Shown one piece after another: positions 46,499-57,977 of a stretch of 64,000 nucleotides of DNA. The position numbers and the translations under genes were made by a program. This stretch comes from Biomphalaria glabrata (taxonomy: Eukaryota; Mollusca; Gastropoda; Planorbidae). Under the pieces are notes generated by a model. The model was not told where the DNA came from. It did not search any database and was given only the letters and a program-made list of their open reading frames with translations. Numbering within the stretch: the first letter of the stretch is position 1; every line of letters starts with the position of its first letter. The stretch is taken from positions 9,914,434 through 9,978,433 of the forward strand of contig NC_074711.1 in the NCBI RefSeq assembly GCF_947242115.1. The letters run 5' to 3'.

Positions 46499-46667
46499 CT
46501 CTTTCGATGAGTCCAAACTGACCAAGATCCAAGTAAACCTCAGCCAGGTTGGGGTGCATCTAGTCGATATGTTTTCTGCATCGTAGTCTCATAGTGATAG
46601 CCTCGTTAAATGTTTCCCTATTGATCTTTGGCCCCAAGTGGGAATTAAAGTGAACAGCTAAGCCCAA
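46499..46667 (-). pseudogene. TPR-like exon with an in-frame stop
   Basis: Minus strand, with a TTTCAG acceptor and a GTAATG donor. In phase 0 it reads LGLAVHFNSHLGPKINRETF, NEAITMRLRCRKHID, a TAG, then MHPNLAEVYLDLGQFGLIER. The HPNLAEVYLDLGQF stretch is typical of TPR repeats of the kinesin-light-chain/NB-ARC type. A single base change (CAG or AAG to TAG) could explain the stop. It ends in phase 1, while the main acceptor of the next exon (46201) wants phase 2. An alternative acceptor ten bases on (after ATATGAAG) would restore the phase. So it is either a dead exon or a polymorphic or recoded exon of the gene at 35.6-46.2 kb. Confidence 0.45.
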
Positions 46668-46989
46668 CTGAAACAATGCATGACTGAACACTTCCAATAA
46701 AAGAAAGAGCTTACTTATTGATTTCTGTCACTAAATACATGACGTCCGTTGTGGTCTATAAACCACTTATAGGGCGGGGACTATAGCCTATTACAGTCAT
46801 ATAACCAGCGTGTATATTTTATTTATTTTGACACAATCTGTTTTATGCATAACTGACTATGGGATTTTAATTTTTATTTTTATATCCCAATTATCTGTTG
46901 CTGATAATACATTGGTCGTTTTAGTGTTTTTTTTACTTCTGAAGTTAACTTAAAAATAAAAATAACCCAGAGCCAAGGGAAGTTATCTA

Positions 46990-47280
46990 GCTATATAAGT
47001 AACAACCACCGCTCAACCACTTTTTGAGAAACTCACTACACACATCTTTCCAACCAGAAGATGTATTACAAGTCCAATGTGTATGGATAATCAAAGGTGG
47101 TTGTACAACTTGTACAAGTAAAGGTGGTTTCACAAGTAAAGGTGGTTGGACAAGTAAAGGTGGTTGGACAAGTAAAGGTGGTTTCACAAGTAAAGATAGT
47201 TTCACAAGTAAAGATGGTTTCACAAGTAAAGATGGTTGGACAAGTAAAAGTGGTTGGACTAGTAAAGTTTATGGACTAGC
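46990..47280. repeat. 18-bp tandem repeat, about 10 copies
   Basis: Units on the theme GGTGGTTGGACAAGTAAA or GGTGGTTTCACAAGTAAA, at about 47095-47275. Since 18 is a multiple of 3 every frame stays open, giving pseudo-proteins on both strands. Not treated as a gene. Confidence 0.9.
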
Positions 47281-47289
47281 TTGTTAGAT

Positions 47290-48375
47290 TAGCTTGTTAA
47301 AGTATGCGGCTCAGACCATGTATCGTTGAAATCAATGGCTAAGTAACAGTACCTTCCTCCCATTTTTACTCTGGCCTGAAAGTACGATGTGCAGGCCATG
47401 TCTTCATAATCCATCATAAGAGAAAGAGTTTCATGCTAGACCCAGCTCTCTAATGGAAAGTAAGTTTCAGTAAAAAAACAACACGAAATGAAGACCTCTC
47501 TAAAGCTTCTCTGACAGCTTCTCGTGTAGACTCTGACTCTTACATGACTAGATGTAGAACATTATGAAGCCACGTTGTAGCACTGGAGCGTTAAATTATG
47601 AAAGCCCAAATGAAAAGCCTTTGGCAGAAGAAAAGCGACGAAATAACAAGACAGGGCCATTCACACCGGCCCCGGCTACTATAGCATGTCCAGTTTATTG
47701 CGAAAAAGAATAACCTCACCAGACATGGGCGAAGACATAACATTACAGTGCAAAACTTTAAAGCATTCAGTCGACAGTTTGACAGAAAAAGTTATCATTG
47801 GCTAGCTGGAGGAACTTGACATTTCAGAGAAGAGGAGATACTTCACAAGTCAAATCTCTTCAACAACTCGTGGCAGCTCCAATTCACTCCCAGTTGCTCG
47901 CCATGCCAAGTATTTGGCTTATTAACTTCTACGTTGCAGATGTAAGTGTTGGCTTCATGTACAGTCTCTTTTACATTCAAATATATATGCTAGTGAAGCA
48001 ATACTTGTCCAGGAGGTAGAGGAATTCTAAGAATAAAGAATTTATAATTGTTATCTTAAATCTGTTTTAATCCTATTCAAAGCGTATTAAGCAAACATAT
48101 ACTAAATTGTCCAACTAAAGAAAACAGGTTTCGCTGCATGACGCTAAAAGCTGAATATAAATAGCTTTCAAGCAAGTGCCAATCATGAAGAAATCTTTTT
48201 AAATTCCTACTGTTAGCTCGCACTTGCTTCATGGATGGAACGTAGAACGCAGAAATCGGAAGTTGGTCGAAAGACACAAATCAACAAGCAATAGAAAAAA
48301 AAATACTTTTTTAAAAACAACATTGTGCTAAACCCTGTAATTTTCAGATACAGGGCAGTAATTAGCCGTTCTTTC
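47290..48375. other. Intergenic, no gene supported
   Basis: Two weak frames were seen: minus strand 47300-47450 (DYEDMACTSYFQARVKMGGR) and minus strand 48077-48277 (LKRFLHDWHLLESYLYSAFS). Neither has splice sites or a family I recognise. The second may be mobile-element sequence. Confidence 0.35.
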
Positions 48376-48379
48376 TCTT

Positions 48380-48420
48380 AAATCTTATCTTATCTTATAT
48401 AATACAGACGTTACTTCATC
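48380..48420 (-). mobile_element. LINE 3' tip (family E)
   Basis: AATCTTATCTTATCTTATAT then AATACAGACGTTAC is the reverse of the end of the 60.24-60.60 kb element (GTAACGTCTGTATTATATAA). It directly abuts a plus-strand LINE fragment. Confidence 0.6.
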
Positions 48421-48439
48421 TTCTTTTTTGAACTGGGAG

Positions 48440-48720
48440 TCGAACACTTAGTAAGGTTGTGACAGAACGTCGCATGAGGTTTGCGGGACATGTTCTACGA
48501 CAAAATGAATTACGCATACCAAGAGTTGCGATGACATGGAGGCCAATACGAGGAAAGCGCAAACAGGGATGTCCTCGTATAACTTGGCGACACACCTTCA
48601 TGGAGGACCTCAGAACAGTGGACACCAGATGGGAGGAGGCTTCAGACATTGCCAATGACATCTTTATGGAGACAGCTTTCCGCCCGAACGGTGCGGGAGG
48701 ACCTAAGTCTAAGTAAGAAA
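48440..48720 (+). mobile_element. LINE ORF2 C-terminal fragment (family B)
   Basis: An 86-codon open frame reads ERRMRFAGHVLRQNELRIPR, MTWRPIRGKRKQGCPRITW, MEDLRTVDTRWEEASDIAN and ends NGAGGPKSK. This is the R-M-GHVLR...GKRK-G-PR-TWR...W tail of a LINE. The stop is intact and the 5' part is gone. Confidence 0.85.
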
Positions 48721-48814
48721 GTGATTATTTTTTGGTATTACTTGTTAAATATTTAAAGCCAATTTTCGTCTTTCAGACAGGAAGAAAATGTTTCTTTTAC
48801 AAAATAATTATTCT

Positions 48815-48905
48815 TAATATGTAGGTCACAGCTGGGGCTGCATAGCCACGGGAAATACTGCATTCCTCATTAATCTTTGGACTCGAAGCCTTTTTTATTA
48901 TTATT
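48815..48905 (+). mobile_element. LINE ORF2 zinc-knuckle end (family C)
   Basis: TATGTAGGTCACAGCTGGGG then CATAGCCACGGGAAATACTG reads CRSQLGLHSHGKYC, the same end as the fragment at 36.6 kb. Only this short end is present. Confidence 0.65.
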
Positions 48906-49614
48906 ATGTTATTCTTTCTTCTTTTTACACGACATATTACAGTTCCGTAAATCTTGTTTTACTCGAAGGGCTCATCAATTTGTCACAGTTTTGAGAACCG
49001 CTGGCTAATCGTTGCTCAAGCCCTGGGAGGTCAGGCCATCGCTAGAGATTTATTGATGAGCTGGGAATATTGAATAGTTTGCTTATGTCATGACCTGAAG
49101 CCCCGTGTTTCTATGACCTGCAGAGATACTTACAACCTGGTGGTTCATTAGCTTCCTGCTGGTATGATTAGCTAATGTTTGAACAGTTGGATGGGAGAAG
49201 CACTATGTTTTTTGTGATGGGATAATCGATGGTAACTAATACCATCAGCAAATCGACTGTTTTATTCAGAGTCAATAAATATACATGTATCTAGGTGCCA
49301 TTTGGTATTATTGTAACATTAGAATTACATTATTTTAGAAAACAATTTAAATTCAATAATTTAAAGATGTTGTTATTCTTTAATGCACCTTAAGGTAAAA
49401 AATAAATTGAAATGATTGTTTTCACTAGTTTTATCTTGCTGAATGGTACACTTGAAAAATCAATCTAGCTTGAATAGTCCTTTATAAGCAACCAGATTCT
49501 AACTACCTATTTTATTTTAACAATCAATTTACCTTTATTAATCTATATAAACAACTAACGTCCATTTAGCAATAAATCTAGGTTCAACAAGCAATCGCAT
49601 TTTTAGAACCAATT

Positions 49615-49900
49615 TTATTGCAAACCTTATATCCCTTCTGTCTGTCTGTCTGTCTGTCTGGTAAAACATTTGTACACGTTATTTCTACCACACCCAATGT
49701 CGATGAAGCTGAAATTTTGCACAATTATTTCTTTTGCCTGACAATACAAGAACCAATAAAAAAAAAATTAACCAATTAATTATTTTGTTTGTATCTCGAA
49801 CAAGGGAAAGAAATTGTACTTGACTAAAGCGGTGGCATAAGCTGAATAAGTTCCCTTTATATGTCGCCGCTCTAAAGTAAGTTTGTATTTTCAAATTTAA
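49615..49900 (+). repeat. AT-rich dispersed repeat, copy 4
   Basis: TCTGTCTGTCTGTCTGTCTG at 49639, GAAGCTGAAATTTTGCACAA, TTATTTCTTTTGCCTGACAA, the TTAACCAATTAATTATTTTG core and TTGTACTTGACTAAAGCGGT. This is one of the best-preserved copies and a good guide to the consensus. Confidence 0.7.
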
Positions 49901-50424
49901 ATTATATATATTCGTTATGTTTATTACGGCTAAGCATTGTCAGTAACGACATAAATTATTATAAAGTTAGTTTGAATTTTTCTTCACAACCTTAGTAATA
50001 TGAATATGTTTATTTAATGCAATATGACCCAACGTGGAACTTATGAGTGTCACACCTATGCCTTTCCATTGTCTAAACAAGTCACAGAGGATGGAATTGT
50101 CATTGTTTGCTTACGACCTGTCACATCTTGTCTATAGTGTCACACTTGACAGCACATAATAGTGGCTGACCAGTAGTAGGTAAGATGTTCTATTATTTTT
50201 TAGGTCACATTGCAAAATAAGGCACACCCTGTTAGATAGTGTAGATTTGCATAAACGTGATGTTTGTAGAATCGACCATCAGTAACATAAACGACCTAGA
50301 CAATTCTTTGTACGGTACTATTTAAGAAGCTATGTAGAGACGTCGCTAGACTTTACTCACGGTCGTTAATCGTAGGTGATTGTTTTAAGTAGCCTTTGTC
50401 ACAAGTATTCTGTATTGGATTATT

Positions 50425-50625
50425 ACAATTATTATTATTATTATGTTAAAAACGAACGAGTATTCATTCTCTGGCGAGTTTCATTAAAGAGAAACATATT
50501 TCATTGTAGTTCCTTTATCAGTGTCCACTGAGGAATTTTCTTGTGATGTGGCAGGTCTGCAGCAGTAGCGTCCTCTGATAGGCAACGAGAATCTTCTTAT
50601 GAGTCCTAAGAGCCTTGAAGGTGTC
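50425..50625 (-). repeat. Repeat with (ATT)n end, probably LINE 3' region
   Basis: ATTATTATTATTATGTTAAA then GAGTATTCATTCTCTGGC matches 45423-45465. The following GC-richer text (GCAGGTCTGCAGCAGTAGCG) is not assigned. Confidence 0.4.
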
Positions 50626-50639
50626 TGTGACAAAAGAAA

Positions 50640-50975
50640 TTATCCAATTAGGCAATTAATTACTGGTAATTAATAGTTATATTTGACAACCAACAAAGGA
50701 AATTAATCCTGCAGTATTCACATATACAGCCTTGAAGAGTTTCGTCCCCTTAGATAATTGAACATGTTATTTATCTCACGCGTATTTTCAGATCAAGTTG
50801 AAACTTTAAGCAATTATTTATTGTACCTAATAAAACCTGAATCAAATTCAAACATTAACCAATTAATCAATTAATTATTGGTGATTCATCACTTCGAATA
50901 AGGGAAATAGCTTCTACATGTTTTGAGATATATAGTTGTAAGTGCGAGGTTCTTAGATTAGCTTCGTTATTTTTG
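50640..50975 (+). repeat. AT-rich dispersed repeat, copy 5
   Basis: GATCAAGTTGAAACTTTAAG, the TTAACCAATTAATCAATTAA core, TAGCTTCTACATGTTTTGAG and a TTGTAAGTGCGAGGTTCTTA tail. The head before 50700 also carries the TTAATTACTGGTAATTAATA text, so a second partial copy is likely. Confidence 0.6.
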
Positions 50976-51328
50976 AACAAAGATTCTTCCTATTTTGTTT
51001 GTCTTTCTTTCTTCCTCTTTTGTTCTTTTCCCCTCTTCCCATTTAAAGACTCAAGAGACACACGCAGACTCTATGCGCCCATGTAACTATTCAATCAAAA
51101 TGAGGCTACAACATGCACAACAAATGAAGTCACTTGCGAAAACACTTCTATTTTCGCTTCTGTTAAGTCAAACATGTCGCAGACATTCAATGATAACATC
51201 AAAGTGGCGCCGATCTCATATGACCAATGGGAGATCATCTATACTGAACAGATCATCCTAAGCGCATATCTCATGAAACATTTACACTGTCATTCATAGC
51301 AACCTTTACAACCACGCATTTTCGTATC

Positions 51329-51338
51329 CTATATAAGT
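51329..51338 (+). promoter_or_regulatory. TATA-box candidate of the first GPCR gene
   Basis: CTATATAAGT lies about 185 bp before the ATG. The text just upstream, AGCAACCTTTACAACCACGC, matches GGCAACCTTTAGACCTACGC in front of the TATA box of the second gene, so the promoter was duplicated with the gene. Confidence 0.5.
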
Positions 51339-51514
51339 AAGTCTTGTATTCCTATATATCCATACAGCGCTTTGTTTATAAACTATAAGAAAATGTTTTA
51401 TGACTGATTTCTTATTATCCATTGTTTATGAGATGAGTCACAGGCGTTCTATGACCGTAGAAGGCTAACTGCTATAACATTGAATAAAGATTTCTCTTCA
51501 TTAAGATAAATGCA

Positions 51515-54500
51515 ATGTCTTTAAAAATGTCTCTCACATTTTTCAGAAGTTTGCATATGTTTCCACTATTCAGTTTATTGTCTGCGTGGACTGATCAGAA
51601 TGACAACTACGAGTACCAGTGGAACAAGAGCGTGGCACACTTGGATTACTTTCTGTCCCTGTGCCCCAATGTGTGCTATGAGGAAGAGAAGATAACTCTT
51701 ATTACTTTTGAAAGATGTTTTGACATTGATTGCTTCCCTTGCGATTGCCAAAAGCCACGGTGTTTGATTTACGGCACTTGCTGTCCGGAGGTGAGCTCTT
51801 TGCCTGGAAAAGATGACGGTGCTAATTCTAAAATTGCGGATTATTTTTCATTTCCGCTTCCAAGTGAAGCAAACGAAACGAATTACGAACAGACCAAATT
51901 AACGTGCAGTGAGAACCACAGGGGAATTCTACTTCTACGCTCTTGCCCAGACGATTTCACTGATCTGAGGGTGAGACAGTGGTGCGAGGAAGATCTGTTA
52001 GGTCAAGATCTGGAGTATGATAAAAACCTGATGGATGTACTCACAAAGGTCAGTGATCCGGTCACAGGGGTCACCTACTACAATAAATACTGCGCTGAGT
52101 GTAACAATGCTAGTTATGTAAGTATTGGTGTAAAAAACTATTTATAAAATATTATTTCAATGTAAGTACTGATACCTACTTCAGTAAATAAATTTGACAG
52201 GTTGTTGCATATTGTTGAGAAAGGAATTACTCGCTCATTGGCCAAACTTGGAAATATCTAGTTTGACCGTTATAATTTTTTAAAGTAAAAAAAAAAAAAT
52301 TAAATTTGGATAGGGAAAGAGATATTTATTATTTATTTTGAACGGACTATATACGTCTTGGAGTTTAATACATTAATGATCAGAAAATTGTGCACATCTT
52401 CTTTTAAGTTTACATCTAAAGAGTTATCATTGGAATTGTATAAGGTCTAGTAGATCTATACATTCGTTTAACCAGGATTCTTTCTCGGAATGGGGTGGGT
52501 CCATTGTTTTATTAGTTATTAAGAGAAAAAAATCGCTCTATAAGTTATTTTTAAGTTAAAGTATTGTCTTTTTTAAACAAGTAGTTTAAATACTGTTCTT
52601 GTTAAAAGGTAGTTTTATGTTGCCTGATGTGAAAAAAAATTGCTTTCTTCATTTAAAAATCTTTAGCATCCTTGTATATATGTAAAATAAGCCACTTATT
52701 AACATATTTTAACATAAGACTAATACATATTTCCTAAACACTTTATATATTTAGTATTTATAGCGATAAGCTAGTGATGTAATATTCTGCATTCTCATGT
52801 CTTCATCAGTAATGTCATTGTATTTCTAATACCTTGAACGTTTCTCCTCCACATTTAGCTGGTTTCCTGGAGTGTAAAGATTGAGTGCTATCACTACCTC
52901 TATATCTACAAGTCCCTAGAACCTAACGAGCTCCTGAGACTGAGTTTGGATAATGCATCCACCTGCAATGTAAAAGACCATGTACCGGATGCTAACTCCA
53001 GCTACCTGACATGCGACAAAAGCAACAATTGGTTTGACAAAGTTATTGGAGTGTGCAATATAACAGGAAAGTGGACGCTGTATGATTCAGATGTTGAAAG
53101 GTTATGCTCTCAGATCGCTGGACATAGTTTTCGTGTGAGGAAACAAAGCCTGTCCTACTCAAATGTATTCTGCGCGATTTGCAATTCAGAGCAATATCCT
53201 TATCTAAAGAGTCATTGCTCATTTACTCTGCCTGGTATTATTTCTCATGAGTTACCACCATTTACAATATTATTGAACTTTTACGGGAAAATGTTATCCG
53301 AAGCGCCATCAAAAACAGAAATACAGTCCTGTTCAAAAGAAGAATGGCCAGGACCAGGGAATCGATGCTTTCTGATACACTGTGCTAAAGGGAAACAGCT
53401 TAGAAGTAAGCGATGCGTGACTGCCTTACAAGAAATACGTGGATTAGGATATAAAGCACGATTAGAATATACACTGAATTATAGCCAAGATGGCGTGCAA
53501 CCATCGGAAATTACCTACAATGACATTTTTTATTTTTCTTCTAGTCTGTCACATTGGTTTAGTGTAAACATGTCAACTATTTTAGAAGAGTTGTGTTTAA
53601 GTTTGAATGTCAAATCGTTTATTCCAAACAAATATAGATCATTAGATGCTCAATATAGTCCGGATGTATATCTTCCTTCCTTTTTAGTATTAGAAGTATT
53701 TATAATTACACAGAAAGAAATCAGTAGAGATGAAGCAGAAAAATTGTGGCTGGAAATGCTGTATCAAACTAATATCACACTTTTAGTTGGAGAAAGGGTG
53801 ATGACTCTAGAGTTCGTTAGTAATACTCTCTACAGATCCAAAGGCTTAAATTGCTCTTCAACAACTCACTATTGTATGTCTTTAGCTGACATCTGTGTTC
53901 CTACACCATATCAAGTCAGTAAAATGTGGTCCAGCAAGCAAGACTTTCTTTGGCTAGATGAGCTCTTGACCTGCCCATTTGTCCATTTTAACAAGACACG
54001 AGTTCAAGTGGAGACTTTGGTGTCAGCAGATACATCAACAAAATACATGGTAAGAATTGATTTAGACGATGCAGAGTTTAACTTCACTGATAAAGACGAG
54101 CTTAAGAAATTATCAGTAGAAGAAGATGGTGCTGTCAATGTTTGTGTGGACCTTCTGGACTCTAAACTTGAAGAGTTACAAGAAAAACTGCAAGCTGCTG
54201 AAGCAAGTGAATCTTTTCTATCTCTTTACGTCATCACGGTAATATGTCTGGGTGTGTCAATGGTGTGTCTCCTGATAACTGTAGTTACCTACATCAGCTT
54301 CAGGACACTCCGAAGTGTGGCTGGTATACACACTATGATTCTATCTGCCACGCTTCTTTTAGCTCAGGCTTTGCTGCTGACAATCTCTCACGTTCAAGCT
54401 CCAAGTATCATCTGTACAGTTCTTGGTGTTAGTACTCACTTCATGTGGCTCTGTATGTTTGCCTGGAGTTTGATCTGCTGCTTTCACATGTATACAATCT

Positions 54501-55087
54501 TTACTGCCAAAGTTAGAACTACCTGCAACACTAGTGACTCCCGCAAGCATCTAATCGTTAGGGTTCTATGTAGTTTTCTTTTACCAGCTGTAATAGTATC
54601 CATTGTAATACTTGTAGATTATTTCACTTCTGATGGCCAAAGAATGGGCTATGGAACTAGAACTTGCTATTTAAACTCTAAGGAACTCATTCTCTGCTCC
54701 GTGGCTGCTCCACTTGGTGCTGTGTTACTCAGCAATGTTTTCTTCTTTGTTTCTTCAGTGATGGAAATTTACAAAGTCAAAAAGCTTCAAAGTCCAGACA
54801 TGTTTAAGAAAAGTGACCGCAGTGACCTTTATATTTACATCAAGCTTTCTACAATGACTGGAGTGTTCTGGCTACTGGCTCTCCTGGCCGAAGGATTGGA
54901 CAATAATGTGTTGCGTTACATCTCTGTGGTAATGAATGGGTTACAAGGGATGTTTATATTCATGTCGTACGTCTGCAACAAAAGAGTTTGGACATTGTAC
55001 AAGGAAATTTGGTCTTTGCGTCAACTGCTAGATCGCTCAGAGAAGGGAACTTTAAGTCAGTTAGCATCAGAAGTACAAGCACATTAA
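51515..55087 (+). CDS. Class-B/Methuselah-like GPCR with Cys-rich ectodomain (copy 1)
   Basis: Two exons, 51515-52117 and 52859-55087, joined in phase 0 by GTAAGT and TTTAG; 943 residues. A signal-peptide-like N-terminus (FFRSLHMFPLFSLLSAWTDQ) leads into a Cys-rich region with CFPCDCQKPRCLIYGTCC, which resembles a somatomedin-B core (C-CD--C--YG-CC). Two motifs of the YCAECNN/FCAICNS kind follow. Seven helices span about residues 653-915, with LYVITVICLGVSMVCLL first and ISVVMNGLQGMFIFMSYV last; the helix-7 text is typical of secretin/adhesion/Mth receptors. I see no GPS cleavage motif before helix 1; instead there is a hydrophilic DSKLEELQEKLQAAEASE stalk, perhaps a short coiled coil. Ligand unknown. 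Its last 1 kb is almost identical to copy 2. A dispersed repeat about 200 bp past the stop offers AATAAA. Confidence 0.9.
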
Positions 55088-55189
55088 GAGAATTTGTCAA
55101 CAGCTTAGGGATTGAGCAACTAGCATTAACTAAATTGTTTATTGCTTTCTGTCTGCACCCATGAAATGTCTTCAGTACAATACTCATAT

Positions 55190-55400
55190 CAACTCTGTCT
55201 GGTAAAAAGTGTGTTATGTTATTTCTCCGACACCCACTCTTGGATCAAGCTGAAATTTCGCAAAATTATTTCTTTAAAAGAACCAATAAAAAAATAAATT
55301 AGTTAATTAACTATCGTTAGTTAATTATTTTGTTTTGGAATTTTGAAAAAGGGAAAAAAATTGTACTTTACTGAAATAATGGAAAAGATGAATTAGTCCC
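55190..55400 (+). repeat. AT-rich dispersed repeat, copy 6
   Basis: ACTCTGTCTGGTAAAAAGTG, CTTGGATCAAGCTGAAATTT, GAACCAATAAAAAAATAAAT, then TTAATTAACTATCGTTAGTT and TTGTACTTTACTGAAATAAT. It begins about 100 bp after the first GPCR stop, so it may supply the poly(A) signal. Confidence 0.65.
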
Positions 55401-55504
55401 CTTAAAATCCTTTTAAAAACCGATTACAGTAAAAATTCACACAGATATCCTTTTCTTTCTTCCCACCACTCCCCTCCCCCCCCCCCCCCCAACAAGCCCA
55501 GACA

Positions 55505-55645
55505 AAAGATAGGATCATAGCGTTGTGAGAAACTGATAGGATGATAGCGTAGTGAGAAAGTGATAGGATCATAGCGTAGTGAGAAAGTGATAGGATCATA
55601 GCGTAGTGAGAAAGTGATAGGATCATAGCGTAGTGAGAAAGCGTA
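55505..55645. repeat. 27-bp tandem repeat, about 5 copies
   Basis: Units on GATAGGATCATAGCGTAGTG plus AGAAAGT. The array follows a C homopolymer. Confidence 0.9.
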
Positions 55646-55954
55646 AAGCATGCAATAGCGCTAAACAAAAACAATTGGTAAAAAGATTTCTAATCGCACA
55701 GATTTATCGTTTTTGGTCTAGATCTATTATAAATTTCATCACATGACTGATCCAAACTAATTGATACACTTACACTTCGAATAAGTTTGTTATTTTTAAG
55801 TATTTTAAAAATGTTTTTATTGTGTAATTGTAATAGTATTGTATATAAAGCTAATAGGAATGTCCAAAGTTCAAACAGACCTAATGACAATAAAAAAATG
55901 TTTTGTAAAATGTTTTATCATGTTTTGGATGTTCTTTCAGAGTTGAAAATAATC

Positions 55955-56045
55955 TATCTCTCGCGGTACGACGGGGGAAGGCAGTGGGCAGGGTATGAAC
56001 CCGGGACCACCGAGACGACCAAACGACACTCTATGGAGGTGTTTC
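55955..56045 (-). repeat. tRNA-headed SINE, family 4 (partial)
   Basis: GGCAGGGTATGAACCCGGGA then CCACCGAGACGACCAAACGA is the reverse of a tRNA-like head. It is similar to 57.41-57.50 kb. Confidence 0.5.
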
Positions 56046-56213
56046 TAGTTTGAATACATTGTGTCACTGAACACAGATAAAGATAATATCAAAGATTATG
56101 TTTGCACTCTTCTATCAAAGCTCTGGTCAGTTTAATTGTAAGAAAATAGCAAAGCTATGTCGTATGCCTGGAATGTGTTACAAGACAATATTTAGCCAGA
56201 TAACCTAAGGCAG

Positions 56214-56411
56214 GGGTTCTCAACCTGTGGGTCGCGACCCTCTTGGGGGTCGATTGACCATTTGCCAGGGGTCGCTTAAGACCATCGAAAATATGGATTG
56301 TTATTGTCTACTCTTCTATTGCTGTATGTGTGTGTGTGGGGGGGGGGGTCGCGGCAGAGTGGGGGATTGTAAAAAGGGGTCGCCGAGCTTAAAAGGTTGA
56401 GAACCGCTGCT
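56214..56411. mobile_element. hAT-like MITE, about 198 bp
   Basis: CAGGGGTTCTCAACCTGTGG with GTCGCGACCC just inside, and an inverted end AAAAGGTTGAGAACCGCTG. The inverted ends match at 14 of 15 or so bases. The flanks are not identical, so it is old. A related damaged copy lies at 27.37-27.80 kb. No coding content. Confidence 0.8.
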
Positions 56412-56422
56412 CTTATAGGCAG

Positions 56423-56642
56423 AGGCGTAGTGAGGTGGGGCATGGGGGGGGGGCACAATACACCAGACGCAACCCTCAGAGAGGCGCCAAAAAATATAAT
56501 TTATTGCAGATATTTTAGTTAGGTAATACATTCTAAGGTTATTTATATTCTATTATTATTAAATACGTTTAATTTATAAGCATATATTTTTATGTGATGT
56601 TCATGGGGGCTGGAAGGGGCGCACGTTTTGTTCACTACGCCT
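56423..56642. mobile_element. Second MITE, 220 bp, AGGCGTAGTGA ends
   Basis: AGGCGTAGTGA at the left and TCACTACGCCT at the right form an exact 11-bp inverted repeat. The inside is G-rich at both ends and AT-rich in the middle. Similar ends (TACGCCACTG) occur at 35.34 and 37.27 kb. It lies only 11 bp after the preceding MITE. Superfamily not assigned. Confidence 0.6.
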
Positions 56643-56999
56643 AAACTAAACTTGTAGATGCATTGATAAGTTGTTAGCTTATTTTCTACGATACCTTCGG
56701 CACATTTCCACGGATATAACTCATTTAAAAACCCTGATGTCAATCGTTGTTTAAAAATAAAGTAAAATCGTTTATATTATTTCTTATTTAAGGATCTAAT
56801 ATTGTCTAGTACAACGAATGAAGAAAAGTGTTGTTTTTTATTTTATACGGCATTTCAATTAAAGGATTTTTTAAAAAGCCTCATGTCTTGAAACAGACAC
56901 TTTAATCACTATAAGAAATTCTGCTAATACAGAAACACAACAAATGTATCTTTACAACAAAGATTTCTTAGAGTATTTAATGTTTCCAGTAAGGGAATT

Positions 57000-57260
57000 T
57001 TCAACACAATTAGCACAAATACAATACAAAAATAAGTACAAATTATTAAAAAATCCCATAGCCCTCGACACCAAAATCAGACTGATTCGCTTCCAAGTCA
57101 TGACCACTTTCTTATATGCTTGCGAGTCTTGGAGACTGACTGAAAAGCTAGAGAGCAGATTCCTAGTGATGGAATTGAGATGCCACAGAAGGATCCTAGG
57201 AATCACATTTAAAGACCGCACTACAAACAAAGAGATTAGAGACACGGTTATTATTCTTTT
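57000..57260 (+). mobile_element. LINE reverse-transcriptase 3' fragment
   Basis: The + strand frame reads ALDTKIRLIRFQVMTTFLYA, CESWRLTEKLESRFLVMELR and CHRRILGITFKDRTTNKEIR, the K-RL-----V---LLY-CE-W-LT...R--LGI---D--TN-E-- block found after the RT core of many LINEs. The rest of the element is missing on both sides. Confidence 0.85.
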
Positions 57261-57399
57261 GTATTATGTCTTTATCTGTAAGTCTGTCAATAAGAACTCC
57301 AATAATAATACGTGTACAGAAACACTCAAGCAATGTTCAGATCAATATATACTCTTCAGACACAGTTTAGACATATTAAACTACTTCCTGGTCCAAACC

Positions 57400-57505
57400 T
57401 CCAGCAGGAGGACGGGTATGGCATCTGGCAAGGTTTGAACCCGGGACTATTGAGACGACTGAATTATAGTCCAGAGCGCACACCGCACGACCAGGTAGCC
57501 ATACA
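57400..57505 (-). repeat. tRNA-headed SINE, family 4
   Basis: Minus-strand GTGCGGTGTGCGCTCTGGAC (A-box region) and CCCGGGTTCAAACCTTGCC (B-box). It lies about 140 bp after the LINE fragment above. Confidence 0.6.
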
Positions 57506-57977
57506 AATTTGAACTTGTTACCAAGCAGGAGTCACATTGAAGAAAACGATGACAGTCTCCAATTGAAATGATAAGACTTCGAACTTTGTTTTTAATGCAA
57601 ACATTTTTTAACAAACAATTTTTCTTTAATTGTATACATAATTACATACATAATGTACATCCCACTTCTCTGCACGAATATTAACTCTTTCTCTACTAAT
57701 TGACGATACCATTGTTTATTTGACTTCCTTAAATTAAATTGATGTTTGATTTTATAAACTTGACTTTGTGTTATATAAAAAGAGCATGCATTTCCCTTTA
57801 TTTCTATACCAAATAAAACATTTTCTGGTAACAAACAACAAAGCTATTGAAGCTTCATCAGAACAGGGGAGTGAAGTAGTAACGAGCAAAAAGAAGAATT
57901 CCTTCGAAACGTGGAAAAATAATTACGGTGAGAAAGAGTTAAAACGTACTTAGTGTCTGCCCAGTTAATTATGTGAA

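Noticed and set aside
47024-47287. Repeat-rich ORFs (KGGWTS or KVVGQV)
   Set aside because: They result from an 18-bp tandem repeat that keeps all frames open.
47300-47450. Minus-strand frame DYEDMACTSYFQARVKMGGR
   Set aside because: Short, no phase partner with the unknown gene downstream, no family recognised.
54244-54550. ORFs antisense or out of frame to the seven-helix exon, repeated in copy 2
   Set aside because: Shadows of the receptor reading frame. They recur only because the DNA itself is nearly identical.
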